A DNA stretch of 64,000 nucleotides from Flavobacterium panacis (GCF_024649945.1 NZ_JANKMS010000008.1:1-64000); one strand, 5' to 3'; positions 7,890-15,974 are shown, counted from the stretch's first letter. The notes: generated from the sequence alone by a model not told the origin. Numbers and translations are program-made.

Positions 7890-9393
7890 AATAGCGTACT
7901 AAAATCTGGTTGTCTAAACGATTAATTTCAACTTGATTCGAAACCATATCGTTGGTAAAATAATTGAAACGGTCAAATTGATAATTATAGAATTTCAATT
8001 TGTCTGCTTTTCGGTTTACGGAATTAAAAGTGGTTCCAAAACCGTTTATTGCAATCGTATAACCCCATTCTCCAAAAGATGGAACGTAAGCATGATACGC
8101 ATCGACCTGCGAAAAAACCTGCATCACGGTTTTATTGATACACCAAAAAGATTTCGGCGCAAAATAAGGCGAAGTAGTTTGAATAACAACCGCTGCATCT
8201 GGTTTTAAAATGGTTTTTATAGTCTGATAAAAATTCAGCGAATACAATTTTCCCAAACTGTAATTGGATGGATCTGGAAAGTCGATTATCGCAACATCAA
8301 ATTGCTCTTTACAACTTTTTGCCCAAATATAAGCATCTGTATTGATTACGGTTACTTTTGGATTGTTCAGCGAATTCTGATTGAAATTGGTCAGTACCGT
8401 ATTTGTTTTAAACAATTTGGTCATTCCTTCGTCCAAATCGACTAAAGTTACTTTTTCAACGTCTTTGTATTTCAATATTTCACGAACTGCCAGACCATCA
8501 CCTCCGCCCAAAACCAAAACATGTTTAACGTTTTTTGCCATTGACATTGCGGGATGCACTAATGCCTCGTGATAACGATATTCATCAGCTGAACTAAATT
8601 GTAAGTTGTTATTCAAATAAAGCCTATAATCGCTCTTATTGTGCGTTAAAACGATACGTTGATAAGGTGTTGAATTGGTATAAATGATATTTTCTCCGTA
8701 TAATTTTCCTTCTGAATACGCTAGAATGTCATTCGAAAAAACAAAAACGCCAAGCAATAATACAAAGGAAAAAACGGCTTTTGCTTTCAAAAAATAAACG
8801 TTTTTTAATTCTTTTTTCAGCAAAAAACACAAAACAATCGCAATACTTACATTGATCATTCCGAAGAAAAGAGAAGTTCCCATGATTCCTAATTTCGGAA
8901 CTAAAACCAACGGAAACAAGATCGAAGCCAATAATGCTCCGATGTAATCAAAAGTAAAAACATTCGAAACCAGATCTTTGAATTCGACTCTATCTTTTAA
9001 AATATTCATTAAAAGCGGAATCTCTAAACCAACTAAAAATCCGGTTACGAAAACAAATAAATATAAAATGAACTGAAACGACCCAACATTTTCGAACAAC
9101 AGAAATAAAACTACCGAACTCAATCCTCCGATAAGTCCGACCAGAATTTCGATTTCTACAAATGTGTTGAGTAGATTTTTATGAAAAAACTTTGAAAAAA
9201 AAGAGCCAATACCCATCGAAAATAGGTACACGCCAATAATAAATGAAAATTGTTTTACCGAATCGCCTAATAAATAACTCGCCAGCGTTCCTGCAACCAA
9301 TTCGTAAATTAGTCCGCAGGTGGCAATTATAAATACGGCAAAGAGTAAAAGAAATTCAAACCTAAGAAACTTTTTACCCATGAATTGCGGCAC
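7861..9393 (-). CDS. Membrane-fused spermidine-synthase-like aminopropyltransferase
   Basis: The 510-residue protein joins six to seven N-terminal membrane helices (about residues 10-220) to a spermidine-synthase domain. Visible motifs are TPYQRI, LYLNNNLQFSSADEYRYHEALVHPAM, the nucleotide-binding LVLGGGDG (296-300), VTLVDLDEG (Asp319/Asp321) and IIDFPDPSN with Asp371 and Asp374 in the place of the catalytic D-x-x-D-P. The enzyme should therefore transfer an aminopropyl group from decarboxylated SAM. Soluble SpeE enzymes lack the membrane part, so the acceptor may be membrane-bound or exported. The start could also be Met5 (9381). It overlaps both neighbours and belongs with the speD gene four genes upstream. 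Confidence 0.88.
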   Translation of the reverse strand: MPQFMGKKFLRFEFLLLFAVFIIATCGLIYELVAGTLASYLLGDSVKQFSFIIGVYLFSMGIGSFFSKFFHKNLLNTFVEIEILVGLIGGLSSVVLFLLFENVGSFQFILYLFVFVTGFLVGLEIPLLMNILKDRVEFKDLVSNVFTFDYIGALLASILFPLVLVPKLGIMGTSLFFGMINVSIAIVLCFLLKKELKNVYFLKAKAVFSFVLLLGVFVFSNDILAYSEGKLYGENIIYTNSTPYQRIVLTHNKSDYRLYLNNNLQFSSADEYRYHEALVHPAMSMAKNVKHVLVLGGGDGLAVREILKYKDVEKVTLVDLDEGMTKLFKTNTVLTNFNQNSLNNPKVTVINTDAYIWAKSCKEQFDVAIIDFPDPSNYSLGKLYSLNFYQTIKTILKPDAAVVIQTTSPYFAPKSFWCINKTVMQVFSQVDAYHAYVPSFGEWGYTIAINGFGTTFNSVNRKADKLKFYNYQFDRFNYFTNDMVSNQVEINRLDNQILVRYFDEEWGKLQ

Positions 9394-9589
9394 TAATAAT
9401 CATGGAAATTCCAATGATAAACGCTGCCAAAACAATGGCAACAGCAATATTATTTTTTTCTACGACTTCTTTCCAGGTATTTTCTGGAGTCAGTTTTTCG
9501 ATAATAAAATAACCAATTAATAAGATCACAATTCCTAAAAGAGAATAAATAATTGAATTTACTATTGGCTGAGCGTGAATTAATTCCAT
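9374..9589 (-). CDS. DUF350 family small membrane protein
   Basis: The 71-residue protein starts MELIHAQPIVNSIIYSLLGI and has two hydrophobic segments (about 10-30 and 47-68) around the block EKLTPENTWKEVVEKNNIAVA. The E-K-N-x-A-V-A segment is typical of DUF350 (YjfL) proteins, which usually carry one or more such two-helix units. I chose ATG at 9589 over the longer in-frame start (9724) because the longer version would run through the preceding small gene and adds a non-hydrophobic, unrelated N-terminus. DUF350 members commonly sit beside DUF4178/DUF2491 and polyamine genes. A pore or scaffold role is a guess. Confidence 0.8.
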   Translation of the reverse strand: MELIHAQPIVNSIIYSLLGIVILLIGYFIIEKLTPENTWKEVVEKNNIAVAIVLAAFIIGISMIISAAIHG

Positions 9590-9602
9590 ATTGTTAAAGT
9601 TT

Positions 9603-9788
9603 TTATTTGTGGTAAAAATGATTATAAGATGCACGACTTCCTGAGCTGGTTGGTCTGTATTTTTCTGTTGTTTCGCAATCGCAAATTCTATTTCCTGCAA
9701 GAGCAAAATAGATGTAAACGCCAAAGCAAAAGAATCCGATTGCTAGCGGAGCCCAATTATTGGCAAAGAAATTAGAAATTCTATTCAT
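9603..9788 (-). CDS. Small single-pass membrane protein of the polyamine-type operon
   Basis: The 61-residue frame (MNRISNFFANNWAPLAIGFF start) fits exactly between the DUF4178 stop (6-base gap) and the DUF350 start (13-base gap). It has one membrane helix (about residues 12-32), then a CDCET-type Cys pair and a basic His-containing tail. The fit in a compact operon argues that it is translated. I do not recognise a family. It may be a small subunit of the membrane complex suggested by its neighbours. Confidence 0.6.
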   Translation of the reverse strand: MNRISNFFANNWAPLAIGFFCFGVYIYFALAGNRICDCETTEKYRPTSSGSRASYNHFYHK

Positions 9789-9794
9789 AATTAA

Positions 9795-11021
9795 TTATTC
9801 GTAAGTCGAGTAAGAACTATCTGCCCATCTCTTTTTTTCAAATTCGTTCCTAGCATATCGTATTATAAAATAAAGTACAACCATACTAATAATAACCAGC
9901 CAAACATTTCGGCTTGAAGGCTGATTCCATACTACACTTACATTCATTGTACTATTTGAAAGATCTTCGGGAGCTTTCATCGGGGTAATCGAAAGATGAT
10001 ATTTCCCTGCTTTTACGCCACAGATATTAAATTGCTCAGACTGGCTACCTTCTGTCCAAGATTCTCCATCAGAACTACCGTAATAGTATTCTATATCTTT
10101 ATTAGCATAAATTTCATTACCGTTGTCTTCGTTAATTAAAGCGATATTTAAGTTGGCCCATGAATTATTGACACCCGTCGAAACCTTAATCGTCATAGGA
10201 GCCGAAGCGCCATTGAGAACAAAAGACGGACTGGTCATTTCTTTTTGATCAAATTCGCTGAATTTAATCGTGCTGTCAAAGACCTTTTGCTCCACCTGAT
10301 CTCTATAAATATACCAGTTTGCGGTTAAAATCAGCAAGGCAAAGAAACAGAAAATAACAGCAGTATTGGTAAGATCAAATCTAGAAGGCTCAATCATACC
10401 GGCTCCAGACTGATAGGGCATTGTTCTTTTAGGAAAAGCTTTTTGGATAACACTTTTTCTCACATACTCGCCATGAAAAGCGGTCTCTACACTATTCATT
10501 TTTTCAATAGAAATAATATAGGGTGGGTTTATAAATTCGGCCAAATGAATTAATCTCGGGCGAAGTTCAAAATCAAAAAAACCTTGTGCATCTATAATTT
10601 GAGCATCTGAATGTTCGTATAAATCATATCTTTCATTATTATGATTTAGAACTTTAATGCCTTTTTTTAGTGTATCCATTTTTTCCATTTCAGTAAGCAT
10701 CATCCAATGCCCATTCGAAACCGATAAATAGAGAAACTCTTTGGCTTCATTCTGTAGAATAAACTCATTCCAGGTAAAATCTGGATTCACTTTTTTCTTC
10801 AAAATACCTGTAACCTTATATTCGCTTCCTTTCAAATACCCAATATCACCAAGTTCCAGCGGATAATCTTTAAGTATATTAGTATACTTATTTCTTCTTC
10901 GAAATTGTCCCTCATCATCACGTACATATACGCTGTGACATTTTGGACAAACAAAATTTACTACTTCAAAACCAACCTCTAATTCGGTTTCTGTATTACA
11001 ATCGTAACAAGGAATCTTCAT
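9795..11021 (-). CDS. DUF4178 protein with N-terminal zinc ribbon and two membrane helices
   Basis: The 408-residue protein opens with a zinc ribbon, CYDC at residues 5-8 and CPKC near 26-29. A DUF4178 domain follows (about 45-150, with LGDIGYLKGSEYKVTGIL and WNEFILQN), and a second related segment lies to about 215. One membrane helix is at about 222-245, then an extracytoplasmic beta-rich domain (about 250-370), then a final helix (about 375-395) and a basic tail. In E. coli a related DUF2491-DUF350 pair sits in the yjf operon with a PspA-like protein and a glutathionylspermidine-synthase-like protein. Here DUF4178 follows speD by three bases. A structural or membrane-recruitment role is inferred from context only. 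Confidence 0.8.
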   Translation of the reverse strand: MKIPCYDCNTETELEVGFEVVNFVCPKCHSVYVRDDEGQFRRRNKYTNILKDYPLELGDIGYLKGSEYKVTGILKKKVNPDFTWNEFILQNEAKEFLYLSVSNGHWMMLTEMEKMDTLKKGIKVLNHNNERYDLYEHSDAQIIDAQGFFDFELRPRLIHLAEFINPPYIISIEKMNSVETAFHGEYVRKSVIQKAFPKRTMPYQSGAGMIEPSRFDLTNTAVIFCFFALLILTANWYIYRDQVEQKVFDSTIKFSEFDQKEMTSPSFVLNGASAPMTIKVSTGVNNSWANLNIALINEDNGNEIYANKDIEYYYGSSDGESWTEGSQSEQFNICGVKAGKYHLSITPMKAPEDLSNSTMNVSVVWNQPSSRNVWLVIISMVVLYFIIRYARNEFEKKRWADSSYSTYE

Positions 11022-11024
11022 ATC

Positions 11025-11390
11025 TTATCGGTTAATTTCAAAATCTTTAATAATTTCTGCTTCAAAATACGCCACATAATCAGCCATTACAGCACGCACT
11101 TTTGCCGAATTATCCTGAAGATAATTACACAAATAAACGTCTAAAGTAAGCTGATTGTATTCTGGCCAAGTGTGTATGCAAATATGAGATTCTTTTAGGC
11201 AGTACGAGATGGTAAAACTATCATTATCAAAGTCGTGAACCACTGCCCCAACCTTCTCAAGTTCGTATTTTTCTAAAATAGAGTTCGTAACTACAACAAA
11301 ACCATTACTATCAGTAAGTTTCGAAGTTTTGTCGACCTGTAAAGTAACCAGTTTATGCAATCCTGGCGAATAAGGAGGTAAATCCATCAA
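11025..11390 (-). CDS. speD: S-adenosylmethionine decarboxylase (SpeD type)
   Basis: The 121-residue protein matches the short bacterial pro-enzyme that cleaves itself and uses a pyruvoyl group to make decarboxylated SAM, the aminopropyl donor. The cleavage pair is Glu67/Ser68 in KESHICIHTWPEY, with His73 and Cys88 (DVYLC) placed exactly as Ser63, His68 and Cys83 of the B. subtilis enzyme, as I recall that numbering. The active site therefore looks intact. It is the first gene of the seven-gene operon and would feed the membrane-fused aminopropyltransferase. Length agrees with the family (about 120-130 residues). Confidence 0.9.
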   Translation of the reverse strand: MMDLPPYSPGLHKLVTLQVDKTSKLTDSNGFVVVTNSILEKYELEKVGAVVHDFDNDSFTISYCLKESHICIHTWPEYNQLTLDVYLCNYLQDNSAKVRAVMADYVAYFEAEIIKDFEINR

Positions 11391-11412
11391 GTTATTTGTA
11401 TTACACAGGAGC

Positions 11413-11420
11413 CAAATATA
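11413..11420 (-). promoter_or_regulatory. Candidate -7 element of the speD operon
   Basis: CAAATATA on the plus strand reads TATATTTG on the minus strand, 22 bases before the speD start. No clear TTG is seen at the expected upstream distance, so the call rests on the -7 element alone. Confidence 0.45.
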
Positions 11421-11586
11421 TAATATTTCTAGAATAAAATAATGTGGGAAACCGTATTTAAGTATAACTTTTCAGAACTATCTTTTTTTTGTTTTCAATG
11501 TTTTTAGGGCAAAATATATTCTGGTTTCACTTTGATAAAAAAAACATAAATTAAATATTTCAACCGCTTAAAGCTTTCGAAAGATT

Positions 11587-11594
11587 TATCTTTG
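11587..11594 (+). promoter_or_regulatory. Candidate -7 element of the acetyltransferase gene
   Basis: TATCTTTG matches TAnnTTTG and lies 32 bases before the ATG at 11627. It sits in an imperfect dyad of AAGCTTTCGAAAG and CTTTGAAGCTT (11571-11600) that could bind a regulator. No TTG at the usual distance. Confidence 0.45.
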
Positions 11595-11626
11595 AAGCTT
11601 CATTAATTTACAGAATACAACTCAAA

Positions 11627-12133
11627 ATGGAATTTCTTTTAACTACACCAAAAGATATCGATGCTGTTTTCGATATTTATAACGAAGCTACTTCTTATCA
11701 AAAAACAGTTAATAATAAAAGCTGGAGAGGTTTTGAAAGAGCATTGATCGAAAAAGAAATTGCAGAAAATCGCCATTTTATCATCAAAGAAGGAAACGAA
11801 ATCGCTTGTACTTTTGTGCTTACTTTCGACGATTTAATTATCTGGAAAGAAGCGAGTAACGATCCTGCGGTTTATTTGCATCGTATTGCTACAAATCCAA
11901 AATTTCGTGGACAGTCGTATGTAAAAAAAATCGTTGAATGGGCTAAGCGTTACGCCAAAGAAAACGGAAAAGAATATATTCGTCTTGATACACACAGTGG
12001 CAACGAAAGAATAAATAAATATTACACTAGTTGCGGTTTCGAATACAAAGGAATAAGCACTATTGAATGGACAAACGAATTACCTGAACATTATAAAGAA
12101 GGTTCTTTTAGTTTATTTGAGATCAGATTGTAG
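11627..12133 (+). CDS. GNAT-family N-acetyltransferase
   Basis: The 168-residue protein has the acetyl-CoA binding motif A region HRIATNPKFRGQSYVKKIVEWAK (about 88-110) and the C-terminal block YIRLDTHSGNERINKYYTSCGFEYKG. Both are typical of GNAT enzymes related to the RimI/PhnO type. It probably acetylates a small-molecule amine or peptide N-terminus; the substrate cannot be read from the sequence. It is divergent from the polyamine-type operon with a 236-base gap. A polyamine substrate is tempting but unsupported. Confidence 0.85.
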   Translation: MEFLLTTPKDIDAVFDIYNEATSYQKTVNNKSWRGFERALIEKEIAENRHFIIKEGNEIACTFVLTFDDLIIWKEASNDPAVYLHRIATNPKFRGQSYVKKIVEWAKRYAKENGKEYIRLDTHSGNERINKYYTSCGFEYKGISTIEWTNELPEHYKEGSFSLFEIRL

Positions 12134-12139
12134 AAAATG

Positions 12140-12475
12140 CTATCGGTACTTTTCGAAATCAACCTCAACTTTTTTAAACCATTCTGAGTTTTCCAGTATC
12201 GAATTCATACGGATTAAACCATCCTGATTATTTTCGGCCATTATAAAAGCAAAACCCCAAATGTCTTTTGAAAGTGTAAATTGTCCAATCTCCGAATCAT
12301 AAGAGAGTAGAATTTCATCATTCATCCATAAATCTGAAACTTCTATCATTTTAGGCTGTATTTCGCTTAAGGCAAAGACAAAATCTGAAACAAAAGATTC
12401 ATTTTCTGCGCCATCAAAAACTTCAATCAAAAGATTTTCTGATTTATAACCGGGACGAAAATAGTATTGATACAT
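12140..12475 (-). CDS. Hypothetical protein, 111 aa
   Basis: The protein is acidic, soluble and has no signal peptide (MYQYYFRPGYKSENLLIEVF start). No known motif is visible. Its ATG overlaps the stop codon of the lipoprotein gene by one base (TAATG-type junction), so the two are co-translated. The size, acidity and pairing with a secreted lipoprotein resemble small cytoplasmic partners or immunity-like proteins, but nothing in the sequence proves it. It runs convergent to the acetyltransferase with a six-base gap. Confidence 0.65.
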   Translation of the reverse strand: MYQYYFRPGYKSENLLIEVFDGAENESFVSDFVFALSEIQPKMIEVSDLWMNDEILLSYDSEIGQFTLSKDIWGFAFIMAENNQDGLIRMNSILENSEWFKKVEVDFEKYR

Positions 12476-13053
12476 TATTCTATTTTTTTATAATGAAATC
12501 CCAGATTGTAAGCAGATCCAGCCCAAAACATAAACAATAAAGCGCCAGAATTATCATAAGCATAATTCACCAAAAGTCCGTTATCTTTAGAAAGTCCGAT
12601 TCTTGTTTTATGGTTGTTATAACCGCCAGCAAGATATGGAACTCCATTCCGTTTTAGGTATTTATTATCCAAGTAGAAAAATCCGTTTTTTAGTTCGCCA
12701 CCTACTTCGGCATTCTCCATTATTTCATTGTCTTTTTTAGTAATAAACTGTAGTCGGTTTTTATTCAAAAGTTTTACCTCAACACTATAAGAATCTGAAT
12801 AATCGACTTTTGATTTTTCAGACTTTACGAAATAATTCAAGTTGTATCTAGCCTGAGATTCCTGAGAATCTATGGTTTGAACATTCCCTTTTTCATCGTA
12901 TTTCAAGTCTGGAAATAGTTCGTATTTACCTTCCAATTTTGATAAATCATTTTCTAACAATGGAGATTTGTTATCCCTAACCATTTTATCTGAAAATGAA
13001 GCGCAGGAACAAGAAAGCAAAATCATTACAAAACCAATTATTATTCTCATCAA
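12475..13053 (-). CDS. Lipoprotein of unknown function
   Basis: The 192-residue protein has a lipoprotein signal, MMRIIIGFVMILLSCSC, with the lipidated Cys at about residue 15 or 17. The rest is a beta-rich domain without recognisable catalytic residues, and includes LEGKYELFPDL, the kind of line seen in lipocalin-like lipoproteins of Bacteroidota. It is the first gene of a two-gene operon with the 111-aa protein. Likely location is the periplasmic face of the inner or outer membrane. Function unknown. Confidence 0.7.
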   Translation of the reverse strand: MMRIIIGFVMILLSCSCASFSDKMVRDNKSPLLENDLSKLEGKYELFPDLKYDEKGNVQTIDSQESQARYNLNYFVKSEKSKVDYSDSYSVEVKLLNKNRLQFITKKDNEIMENAEVGGELKNGFFYLDNKYLKRNGVPYLAGGYNNHKTRIGLSKDNGLLVNYAYDNSGALLFMFWAGSAYNLGFHYKKIE

Positions 13054-13198
13054 TTACTAGTTTATTATTTTAAAGATAATCTTTATTTCGATAAAAACTC
13101 ATTCGAAAAGCGTTACTTTTGTTTAGAAAATGAAAACCGTATCTTACAAAAAAGAGCCTGTTTTTTACTGAAATCTATTTTCTTTAAGAATTTTAAAA

Positions 13199-13206
13199 TA
13201 CCTTTG
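13199..13206 (+). promoter_or_regulatory. -7 element abutting the XRE regulator start codon
   Basis: TACCTTTG ends four bases before the ATG at 13211, so a transcript from it would start at or inside the start codon (leaderless). A second element, TACTTTTG at 13114-13121, could give a normal leader instead. Which is used cannot be read from the sequence. Confidence 0.4.
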
Positions 13207-13210
13207 ATTG

Positions 13211-13624
13211 ATGAGCACAGCAACAAAACCATATCACATAGGACGCAAAATTAGCCGAATTCGTGAATTGAAAGACATGAAACAAGAGGCATTGGCGCAA
13301 GCTTTAGGAACAAATCAGCAAGCAATTTCTGCTATGGAAAACAGCGAAACCATAGACGACGAAAAACTGAAAGAAGTGGCAAAAGCACTTGGTGTTACTG
13401 TTGAAGCTATTCAAAATTTTACGGAAGAAAATATGATTAATTATTTTGCGAATTTTTATGACAATAGCTCTAACTCTGGAAATATCCAACCAAATCATTG
13501 TACATTCAATCCATTAGATAAATTGGTTGAAGTTTATGAGGAAAATAAAAAACTTTACGAACGTTTATTACAATCTGAAAAAGATAAAAATGAGTATTTG
13601 AAGAAGTTGATGAAAGGAAAATAA
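13211..13624 (+). CDS. XRE-family helix-turn-helix regulator
   Basis: The 137-residue protein has an N-terminal HTH_3 domain (about residues 8-65: IGRKISRIRELKDMKQEALA, then ALGTNQQAISAMENSE and VAKALGVTVEAIQNF). After an Asn/Ser-rich linker comes a short C-terminal coiled coil (about 110-137, KLVEVYEENKKLYERLLQSEK) that probably mediates dimerisation. An in-frame TTG at 13208 is possible, but ATG 13211 is the natural start. The form is common among Bacteroidota regulators that respond to stress or lie near mobile genes. It ends in a strong hairpin shared with the convergent PIN-domain gene. Confidence 0.85.
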   Translation: MSTATKPYHIGRKISRIRELKDMKQEALAQALGTNQQAISAMENSETIDDEKLKEVAKALGVTVEAIQNFTEENMINYFANFYDNSSNSGNIQPNHCTFNPLDKLVEVYEENKKLYERLLQSEKDKNEYLKKLMKGK

Positions 13625-13680
13625 AAATGCATTATAAAAGAGACTTTGTAACTTTAAGGTCTCTTTTATAATGCATTTTT
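13623..13680. terminator. Perfect 22-bp hairpin, bidirectional terminator
   Basis: Bases 13623-13644 and 13659-13680 are perfect inverted complements (AAAAATGCATTATAAAAGAG plus two more bases in the left arm) around a 14-base loop. A-runs and T-runs at the ends suit termination in both directions between the convergent XRE and PIN genes. The stem is unusually long for a simple terminator. Confidence 0.8.
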
Positions 13681-13721
13681 AAAAGTTTAGATAAATTTAC
13701 TTTCCATATTATTGTTTAATA

Positions 13722-15710
13722 TTATCTCGTTTCATTTTCAAATCTACTTTCAACTTTTAAATCGAGATTATTTTTCAATAATAATTGCTTCTTATATAAG
13801 TATGGTTTTGAGAAAAAAACCGATGAAAAAATCCAAAAAACAATATTAACTACTAATCCAATTACATAATCTATCGCTCTAGATTCTCTTTCTAATCTCA
13901 AATAATAAATTCCACAAGCAGTTAAAATAACAGCACAAATGGGAAGGTACAAAAACCACGTCATTTTACTTTTAAAAACAACAGCCTCATAATTAGCAAT
14001 CTCTTCAGTGCGTATTCTATTTTTTAAAGCTTCTTCGGCTTTACTTAATCTCTTAGTTTTAATTTCATTTTCGCGTTTTTCAAGAGATAAATTTTCGTAA
14101 ACAACATCATACTCTTTAATAAATTTTAATTTTACTTCTTGAAACTCTCTATTCAAAGAAAGACTTATTTCTTCTTCGGGTAATCCCTTAAGTCTATTAT
14201 TATGCAAATTTTTTGCTATCTTAAGTACCTCTTCATCTGGTAATTGCTCAATTTGTAATTCAGTATCTAATAATTTGGATAAATCGGCAATTTGAAAAGT
14301 ATGATTATCCGGATGCAAATCAAACCTAATCATATTCGCAAATAAAGTTGAAAAATCTAATGGATTCACATCTGTCCCTCCATTATCTATAGCTAGCATA
14401 TTAATTAGAGTTTCAAGTTTTATTGCTATGGGCAAATCATCTTTAATTGGCTTAGTGTGAGAATATCTATTCACTGATATTTCTTGAGAAAGAATAAATG
14501 CTTTTTCATTCTTACGCAAGTACTCAACACCCGCAACTATACCGACATCGTGAAGTAAAGGAGATTCTCTCTTAAAGTTACCTGTTGCCTTTTTATAAAT
14601 AGAATTAATTAATGCTTTTTTTTCTTCATCATTCTGAGCGGTTTCAATTTCTCTATCTAAAATTTCATCATTATTAAATAATCTAATTTCTTTTGAAGAA
14701 TCTAATCTTTTTGGAGGTAACGCTATTTGAGAACAAAAAGTTTCATAATCTTCCAATACATAGCATTTCCTTTTAATTGCTGATTGCAAAAAATGATCAT
14801 CAGTAGCCTTTAGTACATCATAAGAAAACTTTCCTACAGCACGTAGAATTTCTTTCTTTTTATTTGAAATTGTCTTAGTATATTCTACTTCAGTTATATG
14901 AAAATATCCTGTGTCAATATTTAACTTCTCAAAAACGTTTTCAAGTTTTTTTATCGCTTCATGATATTCACTTGCTTCAAGTCCAATATTCATTAGTACA
15001 TTTGTATCTAAAACACATTTTGAATCTCTAAAAGCATTTATTGACATTGGATCAGCTCCAACAGATGATTGTAAAAGATTAGCAGCAAAAGCAGAAGTTC
15101 CATACTGCCAAAGATGTGCATCTAAATCAGGGTCTTTTTTATAAATAATACATTCAATGAATTTTTCAATTAACATATTAAAATCATCTGGATGTAATTC
15201 TTTATTATGTTTTGTTCTTCTCTTAATATGATCTAATATATCTTCTTTTTTTGTTTTAAGTCTTTCAGTTTTCGTGTAGCACAAATCTGAAATCCATTCT
15301 ATCGAATATGATTTAAAAAATTCTACTGTTGCATCAGAAAACCACTCTAAAACTGCAGTTCTATCAGAGTTAAAAGGCACAAAGTAATTGTCAATTATTC
15401 TTTCTAATCTTTCTTTTGATTCGTTGTATCTTTTTTCTAAGATTTTTACATTTGATTTTGTAAGGCTATATTTCTTATCGTTAATTTTAATTTCATTTTT
15501 CTCGAGAAGTTTCTCAATTCCATCAATGATCCTATCTTCTGAAATCGATGTTTGCAACAAGCGATTAACCTCGGTTGAGATTTGATTAATAGATAGTGGT
15601 TTTTCAGATTGAAATAATATTCTTATTATTAACTGCGATACAGCATTTTTTGTTAATGATTTCGAAGTACTATCTAATCTTAAATGAAGTGTTTTAATTA
15701 TTTTATCCAA
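13722..15710 (-). CDS. Membrane-anchored PIN-domain protein with winged-helix N-terminus
   Basis: The 662-residue protein appears to combine four parts. An N-terminal winged-helix-like domain (about 20-86) has the line LIIRILFQSEKPLSINQIST. A helical region (about 90-225) follows. A PIN-like nuclease core (about 230-440) shows VLDTNVLMN (Asp235), HITEVEYTKT (Glu274), SPLLHDVGIVAGVEYL (Asp388) and AFILSQE in place of the final acidic strand. A long charged coiled coil (about 520-578) then leads to two membrane helices (about 583-603 and 614-634). PIN domains cut RNA; the acidic residues expected for metal binding are mostly present. The gene stands alone between an XRE regulator and tRNA-Ser. 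A role in stress or phage response is inference. I do not know this architecture as a named family. Confidence 0.65.
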   Translation of the reverse strand: MDKIIKTLHLRLDSTSKSLTKNAVSQLIIRILFQSEKPLSINQISTEVNRLLQTSISEDRIIDGIEKLLEKNEIKINDKKYSLTKSNVKILEKRYNESKERLERIIDNYFVPFNSDRTAVLEWFSDATVEFFKSYSIEWISDLCYTKTERLKTKKEDILDHIKRRTKHNKELHPDDFNMLIEKFIECIIYKKDPDLDAHLWQYGTSAFAANLLQSSVGADPMSINAFRDSKCVLDTNVLMNIGLEASEYHEAIKKLENVFEKLNIDTGYFHITEVEYTKTISNKKKEILRAVGKFSYDVLKATDDHFLQSAIKRKCYVLEDYETFCSQIALPPKRLDSSKEIRLFNNDEILDREIETAQNDEEKKALINSIYKKATGNFKRESPLLHDVGIVAGVEYLRKNEKAFILSQEISVNRYSHTKPIKDDLPIAIKLETLINMLAIDNGGTDVNPLDFSTLFANMIRFDLHPDNHTFQIADLSKLLDTELQIEQLPDEEVLKIAKNLHNNRLKGLPEEEISLSLNREFQEVKLKFIKEYDVVYENLSLEKRENEIKTKRLSKAEEALKNRIRTEEIANYEAVVFKSKMTWFLYLPICAVILTACGIYYLRLERESRAIDYVIGLVVNIVFWIFSSVFFSKPYLYKKQLLLKNNLDLKVESRFENETR

Positions 15711-15930
15711 AGTATCTAATTATTTTACAGTTATTAAAAAATCACAAAATAATGAGTTTAAAATCAAACAAATGTTAAATATAAAAATAATTAAAAATTA
15801 AAATCACAATAAACAACATTATTTATAATTTCCGTGATTCGAAAAAAAATATTCAATAACAGGCTAATATATAAACCAGAACACATATATGAAACAAGTA
15901 TAAATACCTGTTTTTAACAAATATCAAAAC

Positions 15931-15969
15931 AAAAGCCAGTAATTCCATAAAATGAAATTACTGGCTTTT
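15931..15969 (-). terminator. Terminator of the tRNA-Ser gene
   Basis: AAAAGCCAGTAATT (15931-15944) pairs perfectly with 15956-15969 around an 11-base loop. On the minus strand the stem is followed by a T-rich run, five bases past the tRNA 3' end. The stretch 15711-15930 between this and the PIN gene is very AT-rich and shows no gene or clear promoter. Confidence 0.75.
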
Positions 15970-15974
15970 TCTCG

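Noticed and set aside
12140..13053. 111-aa protein and lipoprotein as a toxin-immunity pair
   Set aside because: No toxin domain, no secretion signal on the small protein and no known immunity motif; co-translation alone is not enough.
13130..13171. 13-codon frame MKTVSYKKEPVFY upstream of the XRE gene as a leader peptide
   Set aside because: It has no conserved features or attenuator hairpin after it; frames of this size are expected by chance.
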